Positions 1-8,187 of a stretch of DNA of 64,000 nt are shown here, piece by piece. The stretch lies in NCBI RefSeq assembly GCF_002210345.1, contig NZ_MWQI01000001.1, positions 62,001-126,000 on the forward strand, written 5' to 3'. The position numbers were made by a program, and so were the translations under genes. The DNA is from Fibrobacter sp. UWB4 (GTDB lineage Bacteria > Fibrobacterota > Fibrobacteria > Fibrobacterales > Fibrobacteraceae). Position 1 is the stretch's first letter; each line of letters opens with the position of its first letter. The notes under the pieces were generated by a model. It was given only the letters and a program-made list of their open reading frames with translations, had not been told where the DNA came from and searched no databases.

Positions 1-357
1 GGCGTGTTCTTTGCTCTCTTTGCCGCGACACAGCAGGGGAGCCTTCTCAAGAACGCCCTCTTCTTTACAGGACTTTTCACAGGGCCGCTTCTTGGCATGT
101 TCCTCCTCGCGTTCTTTGCAGACAAGATTTTTGGAACGGCAGAAAAAGCGTTACGCGCCTGGGTTGTGATTGTCGCCGTCCTTTGCGGTATGGCTAGCCT
201 CGTCTTGATCCAGGGAATCCCTGCGTTTGGCGTGAAAGCAGTCTTCGATGGCATCTTTAGCTGGCCGTGGATGCCTTTCATCAGCATGACCACGACGATT
301 GTCGTAGCGATTGTCGTGAACTTCGTGGCTAATCTTGTTTGCGCAAACCGCCTTTAA
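1..357 (+). CDS. Sodium/solute symporter family protein, C-terminal fragment
   Basis: The reading frame is open from the first base, so this is the 3' end of a gene that begins before the window. The 118 residues are almost entirely hydrophobic and form about three membrane segments. A GPLLGMFLLAFF stretch resembles the GPxLGLFLLG helix of the sodium:solute symporter (SSS/SLC5-like) family. The protein would sit in the inner membrane and use the sodium gradient for solute uptake. The substrate cannot be told from this part, and another multi-spanning carrier is possible. Confidence 0.55.
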   Translation, partial: GVFFALFAATQQGSLLKNALFFTGLFTGPLLGMFLLAFFADKIFGTAEKALRAWVVIVAVLCGMASLVLIQGIPAFGVKAVFDGIFSWPWMPFISMTTTIVVAIVVNFVANLVCANRL

Positions 358-469
358 TTTTGCGTTTTCTTGCTAAGGGGTGCTGGCGTTCGCTATCACA
401 ACAGTTTTTCGTTATTATAACAGGAAAATGATTGGGAATTATGGCTCCTCTTATGAATGGTAGGGCAGA

Positions 470-1039
470 ATGTTTATAAAAAAATTGTTTTTACTTCTTG
501 TTGTTTTGTTATTTTGGGGCTGCTATCATCAATGTAAAAGCCGCAGATTTGTTGCTGATGATCCGTGGATTAAAATTGCTGAAAATTGGGAGGTCGGTTT
601 TTCGGTATTCAATTGGGATCCTTGCGAGAACGGTGATTATTTTGAATGTGCTACAGTATTTCATCTGGAACAAAATTTTTTAGATAAAGATTCTTTGAAA
701 AATATGTCTATACATATAGATTCATTATATCTTGAAGTTGGTGATAGAGTGTATAAACGTATAAATGAAAATAAAAACTTTGATCGAGCCATTCGTGCGA
801 ATGAAAACAACCCGCCATATTTACAGCTATACATTAATTCATTAAGTATTGTTAGTCGGGATTCTGTGAAAACAGGAAAAGAATGGCCGTTAATCCCCCG
901 AAAAATAAAAAAGGTGATTGCAACTGCTTATGTTTCGTTCAAGTATCCTGATGACGATCGTGTTGAATCAATGATGATAAAGAAAGAGCTTCACGAAAAA
1001 AATGAGTCTGTTTATGTTGATGGGTGCATGATGCATTGA
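470..1039 (+). CDS. Small lipoprotein, paralogue of the next gene
   Basis: A 189-aa protein with an N-terminal KK pair, a hydrophobic stretch and a lipobox ending LFWGC, so it is probably lipidated and held in an envelope membrane. I do not recognise a domain. It shares long blocks with the next gene, among them KDSLKNMSIHIDSLYLEV, VKTGKEWPLIPR and VSFKYPDDDRVE, so the two come from a recent duplication. A TATTATAA box lies about 50 bp upstream and AGGG just before ATG could be the ribosome site. The function is unknown. Confidence 0.75.
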   Translation: MFIKKLFLLLVVLLFWGCYHQCKSRRFVADDPWIKIAENWEVGFSVFNWDPCENGDYFECATVFHLEQNFLDKDSLKNMSIHIDSLYLEVGDRVYKRINENKNFDRAIRANENNPPYLQLYINSLSIVSRDSVKTGKEWPLIPRKIKKVIATAYVSFKYPDDDRVESMMIKKELHEKNESVYVDGCMMH

Positions 1040-1067
1040 TTAAGATTTTGTGGTGAAAAGTTTTAAA

Positions 1068-1643
1068 ATGTTTATAATGAATACGAAAAAATTTATTTTT
1101 ATTGTTTTTATCCTGCTGTTATCAGGGTGCTATTGTAAAACTCGTTTTTTCGAGGCTGATACTACATGGACTACCATTGCTGAAAAATGGAAGGTCGGTT
1201 TTCTTGTCAAAGATACGGAAAAATGTGGTAACTCAGATCGTTGTTTTTGTTCTGTTGTGTTTCGCATTGATGAAAAATATTTAGAGAAAGATTCTCTAAA
1301 AAATATGTCTATTCACATAGATTCTCTGTATTTAGCTGTTGATAATGAAATATACAAGCGTTTAAATACTCAAGTTGAGTTCAAACGGGCGTTGAGGCAA
1401 AATGAAATGAATCCTCCTGAGTTACGTGATTACATGGTTTCTTTGGATATCGTTAATTGGGATACTGTAAAAACTGGAGATGAATGGCCTTTAATTCCAA
1501 GGAATATTAAAAATATAACGGTGACCGCTTATGTTTCGTTTAGGTATCCTGATGATGACCGTGTGGAAACATTTGAGGTAAAAAAGGTACTTCATGAAGA
1601 AAATGAGGTTAATTGGATTCGTTGGTGGCTGTTTGTTCATTGA
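1068..1643 (+). CDS. Small lipoprotein, tandem paralogue
   Basis: The second copy of the duplicated lipoprotein, with a lipobox LLLSGC after a hydrophobic segment. The frame opens earlier at a GTG (1050), but the ATG at 1068 or the one at 1077 gives a normal signal peptide matching the first copy, so I chose 1068. It keeps the NMSIHIDSLYL, EWPLIPR and YPDDDRVE blocks and differs most in the middle. It follows its paralogue by about 30 bp and is probably co-transcribed. The function is unknown. Confidence 0.75.
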   Translation: MFIMNTKKFIFIVFILLLSGCYCKTRFFEADTTWTTIAEKWKVGFLVKDTEKCGNSDRCFCSVVFRIDEKYLEKDSLKNMSIHIDSLYLAVDNEIYKRLNTQVEFKRALRQNEMNPPELRDYMVSLDIVNWDTVKTGDEWPLIPRNIKNITVTAYVSFRYPDDDRVETFEVKKVLHEENEVNWIRWWLFVH

Positions 1644-1736
1644 TAGTTTTTTGAGTATATTAAATTTTAATAATGGATAAAACTATCAGAGAATAAAAAT
1701 TTTCCAATTGCATAGGTGTTCGTTATCGAGGTTTGC

Positions 1737-2231
1737 ATGGTAAGGTTTTTCTTGTTTGCAACATTTTGTCTAGTACTTTGCTGCTGTTATAGGAATATTG
1801 ATGGCTATCGTGTAAATGCGTTTCATAATTACGAGAATCTTTGGGAACATCCTGTTGATTTAGATTCTGATGAAGAACAAATTATAGATGTTCCTTTTGT
1901 CAAGTTTGGCTATTATTTTTCATTATGTTTTGATCGTGAACGGGAAAATCCTGTAACTTTGCCTGATAGCGAATTATATCTTGAACATGATTCACTTGAA
2001 GTTTCGTTTCATATTGCTGATACTGTTTTTTGGGGTGGGGCAATTTCTTCGTCTTTACCTGATTATAACTGCCCGATAAATGGGCGTGATCTACTCTTTT
2101 TTTCAGTACCAAAAAATTTTAATCGTGAACAAGGGGGGCAATTACGAATTAGGGTTCGTAAACGCCATTACCTAAAAAATATTCCGAATGCTAGAGTTGT
2201 TCTTGGTTGGGGACGAGGCTCTGGGAAATGA
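1737..2231 (+). CDS. Small putative lipoprotein
   Basis: A 164-aa protein with a hydrophobic N-terminus and a cysteine cluster (VLCCCY) that can serve as a lipidation site. The ATG at 1737 has GAGG six bases upstream; the frame could start at a GTG 21 bases earlier but that lacks a ribosome site. No domain is recognised. The region around PVTLPDSELYLEHDSLEVSF recalls the DSLYLEV block of the two preceding lipoproteins, so it may be a distant relative in the same cluster. Confidence 0.65.
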   Translation: MVRFFLFATFCLVLCCCYRNIDGYRVNAFHNYENLWEHPVDLDSDEEQIIDVPFVKFGYYFSLCFDRERENPVTLPDSELYLEHDSLEVSFHIADTVFWGGAISSSLPDYNCPINGRDLLFFSVPKNFNREQGGQLRIRVRKRHYLKNIPNARVVLGWGRGSGK

Positions 2232-2274
2232 TTTCCCTGACGAAAAATATTTTGTTAAAAATCTCGTATTTTTG

Positions 2275-2293
2275 TTTTTTAACGTTAAAAAAA
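2275..2293. terminator. AT-rich palindrome after the lipoprotein cluster
   Basis: TTTTTTAACGTTAAAAAA is a perfect palindrome between the third lipoprotein gene and the SIMPL gene. It could act as a weak terminator or a protein-binding site. Its stem is almost all A-T pairs, so a terminator role is uncertain. Confidence 0.3.
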
Positions 2294-2333
2294 GTATTTT
2301 AAATCCATAACATTAAAAAAGGGGTAAAAAACG

Positions 2334-3119
2334 ATGATGCAAAAATTGCTCAATATCATCTATCTCATCGTACTTGTTGTGTGCGTGTGCGTTCTCATCC
2401 GCGTCGTGAAGGCGGAACCGGCTGCTGTTCCTGTGGCTACGTCCAATGGCTCGGTTGCGCTCGAGGTCCCGCGCATCGAAGTTTCGGCATCTGAAACCAA
2501 GAAGTTTGCCGCCGACAAGTTCGAAATGGGCTTTAGCCTCGAAATCCGCGGCAAGGACAAGGAATCGGTTTCCAAGCGCTTGGCTGAACGCCGTTCCGTG
2601 ATTTTTGAAAATGTGAAATCGCTTGAAATTCCGCAGTCCAACGTGGAACAGAACAGTGTAGAAATCCACAAGGAATGGTCTTATCGCAATAGCAAGCGTG
2701 AACTCGTCGGTTACGTGGCCACGCAGAGCTTTGTGATTACGGTGAACCGTAAGATTGATGCTGCCGCTCTCGTTCAGGCGCTTTCTTCGGAGCCGGATGT
2801 CGAAATCCAGCGTACGTCTGCCCAGCTCAAGGATGTGGACGCCGTGCAGTCTACGGTCATCAAGGCGGCTGGCAAAAAGGCAACTGCAAAGGCTAATGAT
2901 TATGCCGCAGGCGTTGGCGCCAAGCTCGGTCGCGTTCTCCAGATCAATGGCGAAGGTGGCGGAGTTGTCTACAGCCAGTACAACCGCGTCTACCGTGCCA
3001 AGGCTGTCATGCTTGCGGCAAATAGCATGATTGATGCCGCGCCTGCTCCCGACGAAACGGCGATTGCCGACTCCGTCGAGGTGAGCGCTTCGGTCCACGT
3101 CGTTTATGAACTAAAATAG
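2334..3119 (+). CDS. SIMPL-domain (DUF541) exported protein
   Basis: A 261-aa protein with one N-terminal membrane segment or uncleaved signal (about residues 7-26), followed by a periplasmic region. The order 'ASETKKFAADKFEMGFSLEI', repeated SVSKRLAERR-type helices and a VSASVHVVYEL ending fit the SIMPL/DUF541 family (BP26-like), whose molecular role is poorly known. AAGGGG precedes the double ATG start by about ten bases. The last nine bases overlap the end of the convergent oxidoreductase gene. Confidence 0.75.
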   Translation: MMQKLLNIIYLIVLVVCVCVLIRVVKAEPAAVPVATSNGSVALEVPRIEVSASETKKFAADKFEMGFSLEIRGKDKESVSKRLAERRSVIFENVKSLEIPQSNVEQNSVEIHKEWSYRNSKRELVGYVATQSFVITVNRKIDAAALVQALSSEPDVEIQRTSAQLKDVDAVQSTVIKAAGKKATAKANDYAAGVGAKLGRVLQINGEGGGVVYSQYNRVYRAKAVMLAANSMIDAAPAPDETAIADSVEVSASVHVVYELK

Positions 3120-3638
3120 TTCTAACAAACTTTCTTCATATTCCTTGGCCGCCTTTTCGAGGGCGGCTTTTGTCATATCCGGACTGCAACCGTAGAATCC
3201 GAGCGGCTTAAACCACTTCATGCCTGCTGCGTTTGCGGTCATCTCGAACGGGATGAGCATTTCGTCGGCGGTGTAGCGGTTGAGTCCTTCGTGGGTGTAG
3301 TGCTCTGCGGCGGCGCCCGCCGTAAATACGACACGTACGGGCATTCCCTTCAGGAAGTTGTCGGCGCTGTACACGATCGGGCTCATGACCTGGTCTTGCC
3401 AGTCGCGCAGGCTAGCCGGGCTGTTGTACCAATATATAGGGAACTGCCACACAATGGCCCTGGACTGCCTCAACAATTTTTTTTCGGCTTCCAGGTCGAA
3501 ATAGCCATTAACCCGGTTTTTGTCAAGGTGGTGGAGCACAAAATTGGGATTTTTTCTGTTGATATCCACTAAGTGCTTGTTGAACATTGAGTTAGAAATG
3601 TTCGGATGCGATAGAAGAATTGTGATTTGATTGTTCAT
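3111..3638 (-). CDS. NAD(P)H-dependent oxidoreductase, flavodoxin-2 fold
   Basis: A 175-aa cytoplasmic flavoprotein of the KefF/MdaB/NQO-like family, expected to reduce quinones or similar acceptors with NAD(P)H. The N-terminal ILLSHPNISNSMFN is the phosphate-binding strand-loop, and QFPIYWYNSPASLRDWQDQV is the characteristic flavin/dimer segment. The length is normal for the family. It is transcribed towards the SIMPL gene and overlaps its 3' end by nine bases. Confidence 0.82.
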   Translation of the reverse strand: MNNQITILLSHPNISNSMFNKHLVDINRKNPNFVLHHLDKNRVNGYFDLEAEKKLLRQSRAIVWQFPIYWYNSPASLRDWQDQVMSPIVYSADNFLKGMPVRVVFTAGAAAEHYTHEGLNRYTADEMLIPFEMTANAAGMKWFKPLGFYGCSPDMTKAALEKAAKEYEESLLELF

Positions 3639-3745
3639 TATTTTTTCTTGTTGATAAGTTGAGGATATATTACAAAAAAATTACATCTTACGTGCAAAAA
3701 GTCTTCCAAAATGGACTAGGATTTATTATACTTGTAGTGAGGCTG

Positions 3746-3792
3746 ACCTACATCTTGTGGGTGTGGTTCGACTTCGGACACAAGATATAGTA
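3746..3792. promoter_or_regulatory. NrdR-like box pair upstream of nrdD
   Basis: Two 16-bp blocks, 3746-3761 (core CTACATCTTGTGG) and 3777-3792 (core ACACAAGATATAG), are inverted copies of each other. They resemble the NrdR box consensus acaCwAtATaTwGtgt. Their starts are 31 bp apart, about three helical turns, which is the usual spacing of NrdR box pairs. A TATTATACT promoter-like box lies just upstream (about 3723-3731). NrdR is the nucleotide-sensing repressor of ribonucleotide reductase genes; its own gene is not in this window. Confidence 0.65.
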
Positions 3793-3847
3793 AAAACGAT
3801 GAGTTTTGACTATATTTGAGGAAACGGGAATTGAAGGTTTTTTTTAG

Positions 3848-6178
3848 ATGATTTTTACTGTCAAAAAGCGCGACGGCCGCGAGATGCCGTTCAACATCGA
3901 GAAGATTGCAGACGCCGTAATCAAGGCTTTTAGAGCCTCCGGCGAATTGGATGAACAGATCAAGGCTGCCCAAGCTCAGATGAATTTGCTTGGAAACGAT
4001 GACCTTCTGACAAATGTCGCTCTCAAGGTTGCTGCCGAAGCTGTTGGACACTTGGAAGCCGAAAATAAGACCAAGCCGGACATCGAAGAAATTCAGGATG
4101 CTGTTGAAAAGGCTTTGACCGAAGGTGGTTACGCCGATACCGCCAAGAGCTATATCTTGTACCGTGCCGAACGTACCCGCGTCCGTGAAGTCAACACTCG
4201 CCTCATGCAGACGCTTCATGACATTACGTTCAGCTCAGCCAAGGAATCCGACCTCAAGCGCGAAAATGCCAATATCGATGGCGATACTGCCATGGGTACC
4301 ATGCTCAAGTACGGGAGCGAATCCGCTAAGCACTTCTACACGATGATGATGCTCAAGCCGGAACACAGCCGCGCCCACATGGATGGTGACATTCACATTC
4401 ATGACCTTGACTTCTATTCTCTTACGATGACCTGCTGCCAGATTGACCTCATTAAGTTGTTCAAGAACGGCTTCAACACGGGTCACGGTCATTTGCGCGA
4501 ACCGAAGGATATCCGCAGCTACGCCGCCTTGGCCGCTATCGCTATTCAGAGTAACCAGAACGACCAGCACGGTGGACAGTCCGTGCCGAACTTCGATTAC
4601 GCCATGGCAAACGGTGTTCGCATCACGTACCGCAAGGCTTACCTTTCGAACATGGTCAAGGCTCTCATGCTCTTGACGGGCAAGACCGAAGAAGAAATCC
4701 AGCCGGTGGTGAAGAAGCTCCACGGCGAAATGGCTGAAATGGGCATGGTCGCAACGCTCGTGCCGAATGAAAAGTTCCAGACAACTGAAGTTCACGAACT
4801 TTCCAAGACTTTTGACGCCGAAACGGTGAAGAATGCCCAGAAGTTTGCCGAAAAGATGGCTTACGAAGAAACCGACAAGGCAACGTTCCAGGCCATGGAA
4901 GCTTTTGTCCACAACTTGAACTCCATGCACAGCCGCGCTGGTGCCCAGACTCCGTTTAGCAGCATCAACTATGGTATGTGCACGGAACCGGAAGCCCGCA
5001 TGGTCATGAAGAACTTGCTCCTCACGACCGAAGATGGCCTCGGCGGTGGCGAAACGGCTATCTTCCCGATCCAGATTTTCCGCGTCAAGGACGGCATCAA
5101 CCTCAATCCGGGCGAACCGAACTACGACTTGTTCAAGCTCGCCTGCCGCGTGAGTGCAAAGCGCCTGTTCCCGAACTTTAGCTTCCAGGACGCTCCGTAC
5201 AACCTGCAGTACTACAAGCCGGGTCATCCGGAAACCGAAATTTCGTACATGGGCTGCCGTACCCGCGTGATTGGCAACCATTACGACCCGAGCCGTGAAA
5301 TCTCTTACGGCCGTGGCAACTTGAGCTTTACCTCGATTAACCTCCCGCGTATTGCTATCAAGATGAAGTCTGTGGACCTGTTCTTCAAGGAACTCGACCG
5401 CATGCTTCAGCTCGTGAGCGACCAGCTCATGGAACGCTTTGCCGTGCAGAGCCGCCGCAAGGTTAAGAACTTCCCGTTCCTCATGGGACAGGGTGTGTGG
5501 ATTGATTCCGACAAACTCGGCTGGGAAGATACCGTGGGCGAAGTCATCAAGCACGGTACGCTCTCCATTGGCTTTATCGGCCTTGCTGAAACATTGGTGA
5601 TGCTCACGGGCAAGCACCATGGCGAATCCGAAGCTTCCCAGGAACTCGGCCTCAAGATTATCGGCCACATGCGCGAATTCTGCGACAAGGAATCCGAACG
5701 CCTTGGCCTCAACTTCAGCTTGCTTGCAACGCCGGCTGAAGGCCTCTCGGGCCGCTTTGTGCGCATGGACAAGAAGAAGTTTGGCATTATCCCGGGCGTT
5801 ACCGACCGCGATTACTACACGAACTCTTTCCACGTGCCGGTCTACTACAAGATTTCTGCTTTCAAGAAGCTCTCGCTCGAAGCCCCGTACCACGCGCTTA
5901 CGAACGCTGGTCACATCAGCTACATCGAACTTGATGGCGACCCGACGCAGAACCTGGACGCTTTTGAAAAGATTGTGAAGCACATGGCAAAGGTCGGTAT
6001 CGGTTATGGTTCCATCAACCATCCGGTGGACCGCGACCCGGTTTGCGGATTTGTGGGTGTGATTGGCGATGTGTGCCCGCGCTGCGGACGTAGTGAAGGC
6101 CATGCGATTTCGTGCGAAAAGCTCGAAGAACTTAGAAAGAAATTCCCAGGAATGCCCGCATTCAGAGGGATTAGGTAA
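3848..6178 (+). CDS. nrdD: Anaerobic ribonucleoside-triphosphate reductase, large part lacking the glycyl-radical segment
   Basis: Class III ribonucleotide reductase catalytic chain, which makes deoxyribonucleotides without oxygen. An ATP-cone occupies roughly residues 2-95, followed by HMDGDIHIHDLDFY and the TMTCCQIDL strand with the active-site cysteine; a second cysteine lies in INYGMCTEPEARM. The tail NHPVDRDPVCGFVG then CPRCGRSEG is the zinc-binding region, although the first ligand position of a CPxC pair is Asp-Pro here. The protein ends at FRGIR without the RxxGY glycyl-radical motif that normally follows. That motif is encoded separately at 6338-6484. Codon use in the tail looks normal, so the stop is probably real. 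Confidence 0.95.
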   Translation: MIFTVKKRDGREMPFNIEKIADAVIKAFRASGELDEQIKAAQAQMNLLGNDDLLTNVALKVAAEAVGHLEAENKTKPDIEEIQDAVEKALTEGGYADTAKSYILYRAERTRVREVNTRLMQTLHDITFSSAKESDLKRENANIDGDTAMGTMLKYGSESAKHFYTMMMLKPEHSRAHMDGDIHIHDLDFYSLTMTCCQIDLIKLFKNGFNTGHGHLREPKDIRSYAALAAIAIQSNQNDQHGGQSVPNFDYAMANGVRITYRKAYLSNMVKALMLLTGKTEEEIQPVVKKLHGEMAEMGMVATLVPNEKFQTTEVHELSKTFDAETVKNAQKFAEKMAYEETDKATFQAMEAFVHNLNSMHSRAGAQTPFSSINYGMCTEPEARMVMKNLLLTTEDGLGGGETAIFPIQIFRVKDGINLNPGEPNYDLFKLACRVSAKRLFPNFSFQDAPYNLQYYKPGHPETEISYMGCRTRVIGNHYDPSREISYGRGNLSFTSINLPRIAIKMKSVDLFFKELDRMLQLVSDQLMERFAVQSRRKVKNFPFLMGQGVWIDSDKLGWEDTVGEVIKHGTLSIGFIGLAETLVMLTGKHHGESEASQELGLKIIGHMREFCDKESERLGLNFSLLATPAEGLSGRFVRMDKKKFGIIPGVTDRDYYTNSFHVPVYYKISAFKKLSLEAPYHALTNAGHISYIELDGDPTQNLDAFEKIVKHMAKVGIGYGSINHPVDRDPVCGFVGVIGDVCPRCGRSEGHAISCEKLEELRKKFPGMPAFRGIR

Positions 6179-6181
6179 ATG

Positions 6182-6301
6182 AGCTAGTGGGGTTGTGAGG
6201 TCGGCTCTTCGAGCCTTTGGGGTATGAGGAATATGCTCAAAGGGACCGTAAGGGACCGAGCCCATACCTCAGAGCAACGAAGTTGCGACCCCATAGCTAG
6301 C
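6182..6301. other. 120-bp foldable element between the two parts of nrdD
   Basis: The ends pair as inverted arms: AGCTAG-TGGGGT at the left and ACCCCATAGCTAGC at the right. Inside are a TGAGGT/ACCTCA stem, a perfect hairpin GGCTC-TTC-GAGCC (6203-6215), a hairpin GCAAC-GAA-GTTGC (6274-6286) and a direct repeat GGGACCG. Together these can form a multibranched RNA or represent a small inverted-repeat (MITE-like) insertion. GTAAA occurs close outside both ends, a possible target duplication. I do not recognise it as a known intron or riboswitch. Confidence 0.55.
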
Positions 6302-6337
6302 GTAAACAAATAAAGTTTTTATTAAGGAGTGCAAAAA

Positions 6338-6484
6338 ATGTCTGAAAAAGAAATGTCTCAATATGGCGAAGGGATCGGATTCGAACGTATCCGCCGCATC
6401 ACGGGTTACCTCGTTGGTACAATTGACCGTTTCAACAACGCCAAGCGCGCTGAAGTCAACGATCGCGTAAAGCACGGCGTATAA
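6338..6484 (+). CDS. Stand-alone glycyl-radical domain of anaerobic ribonucleotide reductase
   Basis: A 48-aa ORF whose centre, IRRITGYLVGTIDRFNNAK, followed by RAEVNDRVKH, is the C-terminal glycyl-radical motif normally fused to NrdD; the radical glycine would be Gly23 in ITGY. It has its own ribosome site, AAGGAG eight bases before ATG, and ends one base before the nrdG start, so it belongs to the operon. It should supply the radical glycine in trans to the truncated NrdD, as GrcA/YfiD does for pyruvate formate-lyase. The first 13 residues (MSEKEMSQYGEGI) are an added leader. Confidence 0.85.
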   Translation: MSEKEMSQYGEGIGFERIRRITGYLVGTIDRFNNAKRAEVNDRVKHGV

Positions 6485-6485
6485 G

Positions 6486-7046
6486 ATGGATGAATATCCT
6501 CCACTGCGGATTGCAGGGATTGAACCCGAATCATTCGTGGACGGTCCCGGAATCCGCCTGACTGTGTTTACCCAGGGCTGTCACCACAACTGCCCGGGTT
6601 GCCAGAATCCGCAGACTCATGATTTTGAGGGCGGGCACTTTATCGAGCGCGAAGCGATCATCACGATGATCAAGGAGAATCCGCTGCTCGATGGAGTGAC
6701 GTTTAGCGGAGGCGATCCGATGGATCAGGCGGCGGCGCTTATTCCGCTTGCCCGCGAAATCAAGGAACGCGGTCTCAATCTCGTGATTTTCACGGGATAT
6801 ACGTACGAACAGCTGATGAAGCTTACGTCCGAAAAGCCGGAGCTTTTTGAACTGCTCACGTTTGCGGACATCCTGATTGACGGTCCGTTTGTCATGGCGA
6901 AAAAATCCCTGGATATCAAGTTCAGAGGATCCTGGAACCAGCGCATTATCGATGTGCAAAAGAGCCTTGTCGAAGGCCATGTGGTCATCCACCAGATTCA
7001 ACTGGACGAGATGGCGGAACACCCCGACAGGGAATACAATACGTAA
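6486..7046 (+). CDS. nrdG: Anaerobic ribonucleotide reductase activating enzyme
   Basis: A radical SAM protein that uses a [4Fe-4S] cluster and S-adenosylmethionine to create the glycyl radical on NrdD. The cluster ligands are Cys32, Cys36 and Cys39 in CHHNCPGC, a Cx3Cx2C pattern. VDGPGIRLTVFTQGC and TFSGGDPMDQ are typical NrdG blocks. At 186 aa it is slightly longer than the usual 155-175. It starts one base after the separate glycyl-radical gene, so its substrate here is expected to be that small protein when bound to NrdD. Confidence 0.93.
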   Translation: MDEYPPLRIAGIEPESFVDGPGIRLTVFTQGCHHNCPGCQNPQTHDFEGGHFIEREAIITMIKENPLLDGVTFSGGDPMDQAAALIPLAREIKERGLNLVIFTGYTYEQLMKLTSEKPELFELLTFADILIDGPFVMAKKSLDIKFRGSWNQRIIDVQKSLVEGHVVIHQIQLDEMAEHPDREYNT

Positions 7047-7078
7047 GTGCGGTAAATGCCTGCGAAAATTGCGAAAGC

Positions 7079-7107
7079 AAAAAGGACGAGTTTGAACTCG
7101 TCCTTTT
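7079..7107 (+). terminator. Terminator of the nrd operon
   Basis: AAAAGGACGAG-TTTGAA-CTCGTCCTTTT is a strong hairpin with a T-rich right arm, just after nrdG. Confidence 0.8.
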
Positions 7108-7227
7108 GTGTTAGTGTGTAAATATTTTTTATAACAAAATAAAAGAGTAATGCTTTGCCATCCTGTAATTAATAAATAGAAAGGCCTTAAAGCCTTGATT
7201 GCTATTAAATTACAAGGAGAAAATGAA

Positions 7228-8163
7228 ATGGCAGATAATGCAGCTCAAAAAATCGTTCCTGGTGGATGGATTGTCCATGTCATCACTGAAAATTTCCCAG
7301 AAGCATTTAAACTAGCTTTTTTAAAACTAAACAGAGATAACCATTATGAATACACGCCAATAGCCCTGTTGGCAACTCAGCTTGTCAATGGTGAAAATTA
7401 CGTTGCTCTCGCCGAGCAAAAAATTTATGGCAATCCAATCATCAAAAACTATGTTCGTATAATATTTTACGCAAAGTTTGATGCAAAAGAACTTTCTGAT
7501 GTTGAAATAAGTTCCATTACTCCGCTTCCTCATGATTGCGTATGGGTAATGATTCCAGATGGACAAAGGGTATATGTCGCCGACATCATCAGGGAATACG
7601 AAAAATCACAGCAAAATAGCAACCAGGCAATTGCAGACGAATGGGAAAAGGATGCTATTGTCGCAGATTGGCCAAAGGACATTGATGACGCCATAGCTGT
7701 ATTGAACGAGCGCCTGGGATTATCTTATAAAATGATAGCCTGTGTTGGCAAACGTGTTTTAAATGGTGTCGATTATGCCATTGTCGCAGAACAGTCGGTA
7801 ATGAGATGTCCGGATGAAAAGAATGTCGTTTTTGTACAGTTCCATGCTTTCGAAGGAAAAATTACAATTTATTCCGTAGAACTCATTCTTGAAGGTCATG
7901 CAAAGCCAATACCTGGCGGAATAGTAATAGAACCCTGCGCAGGACTTCCCAAGGATGTACAAGAAGAATTCGATTCCGTCATGAAACACTGTGGAGGCAT
8001 GGACGTCAAGCCGTTCGCTTACCTCGGGTATCAGGTTGTAAATGGAACGAACCGATTTATCGTAGCCGAAGTAACGCCAAAGTACATGTGGGCGAAGAAG
8101 CGAATCTCGCTTGTTACCATTAACGCCCAGGATAATTCAATCAAATTCGTTGACATCCATTAA
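7228..8163 (+). CDS. Three tandem cystatin-like units, cytoplasmic
   Basis: A 311-aa protein with no signal peptide. It holds three repeats of about 75-100 residues, each with a short helix, then a Tyr-rich strand and a QxVxG-type loop: QLVNGENY (51-58), RVLNGVDY (176-183) and QVVNGTNR (269-276). The loops match the QVVAGTNY loop of cystatins and stefins, and GG pairs precede units one and three (PGGW at 11-14, PGG at 229-231). Cystatins block papain-like cysteine proteases with these two sites. The ATG at 7228 has AAGGAG eight bases upstream and is preferred over an earlier in-frame start. Inhibitor function is inferred, not shown. Confidence 0.65.
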   Translation: MADNAAQKIVPGGWIVHVITENFPEAFKLAFLKLNRDNHYEYTPIALLATQLVNGENYVALAEQKIYGNPIIKNYVRIIFYAKFDAKELSDVEISSITPLPHDCVWVMIPDGQRVYVADIIREYEKSQQNSNQAIADEWEKDAIVADWPKDIDDAIAVLNERLGLSYKMIACVGKRVLNGVDYAIVAEQSVMRCPDEKNVVFVQFHAFEGKITIYSVELILEGHAKPIPGGIVIEPCAGLPKDVQEEFDSVMKHCGGMDVKPFAYLGYQVVNGTNRFIVAEVTPKYMWAKKRISLVTINAQDNSIKFVDIH

Positions 8164-8187
8164 AATCATCAAAAAGGAGCTAACAAA

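Noticed and set aside
6100-6370. A self-splicing intron or programmed translational bypass joining the two nrdD parts.
   Set aside because: The gap is too short for a group I or II intron and lacks their core motifs. The NrdD tail uses normal codons, and the second part has its own ribosome site and ATG, which fits two separate proteins better.
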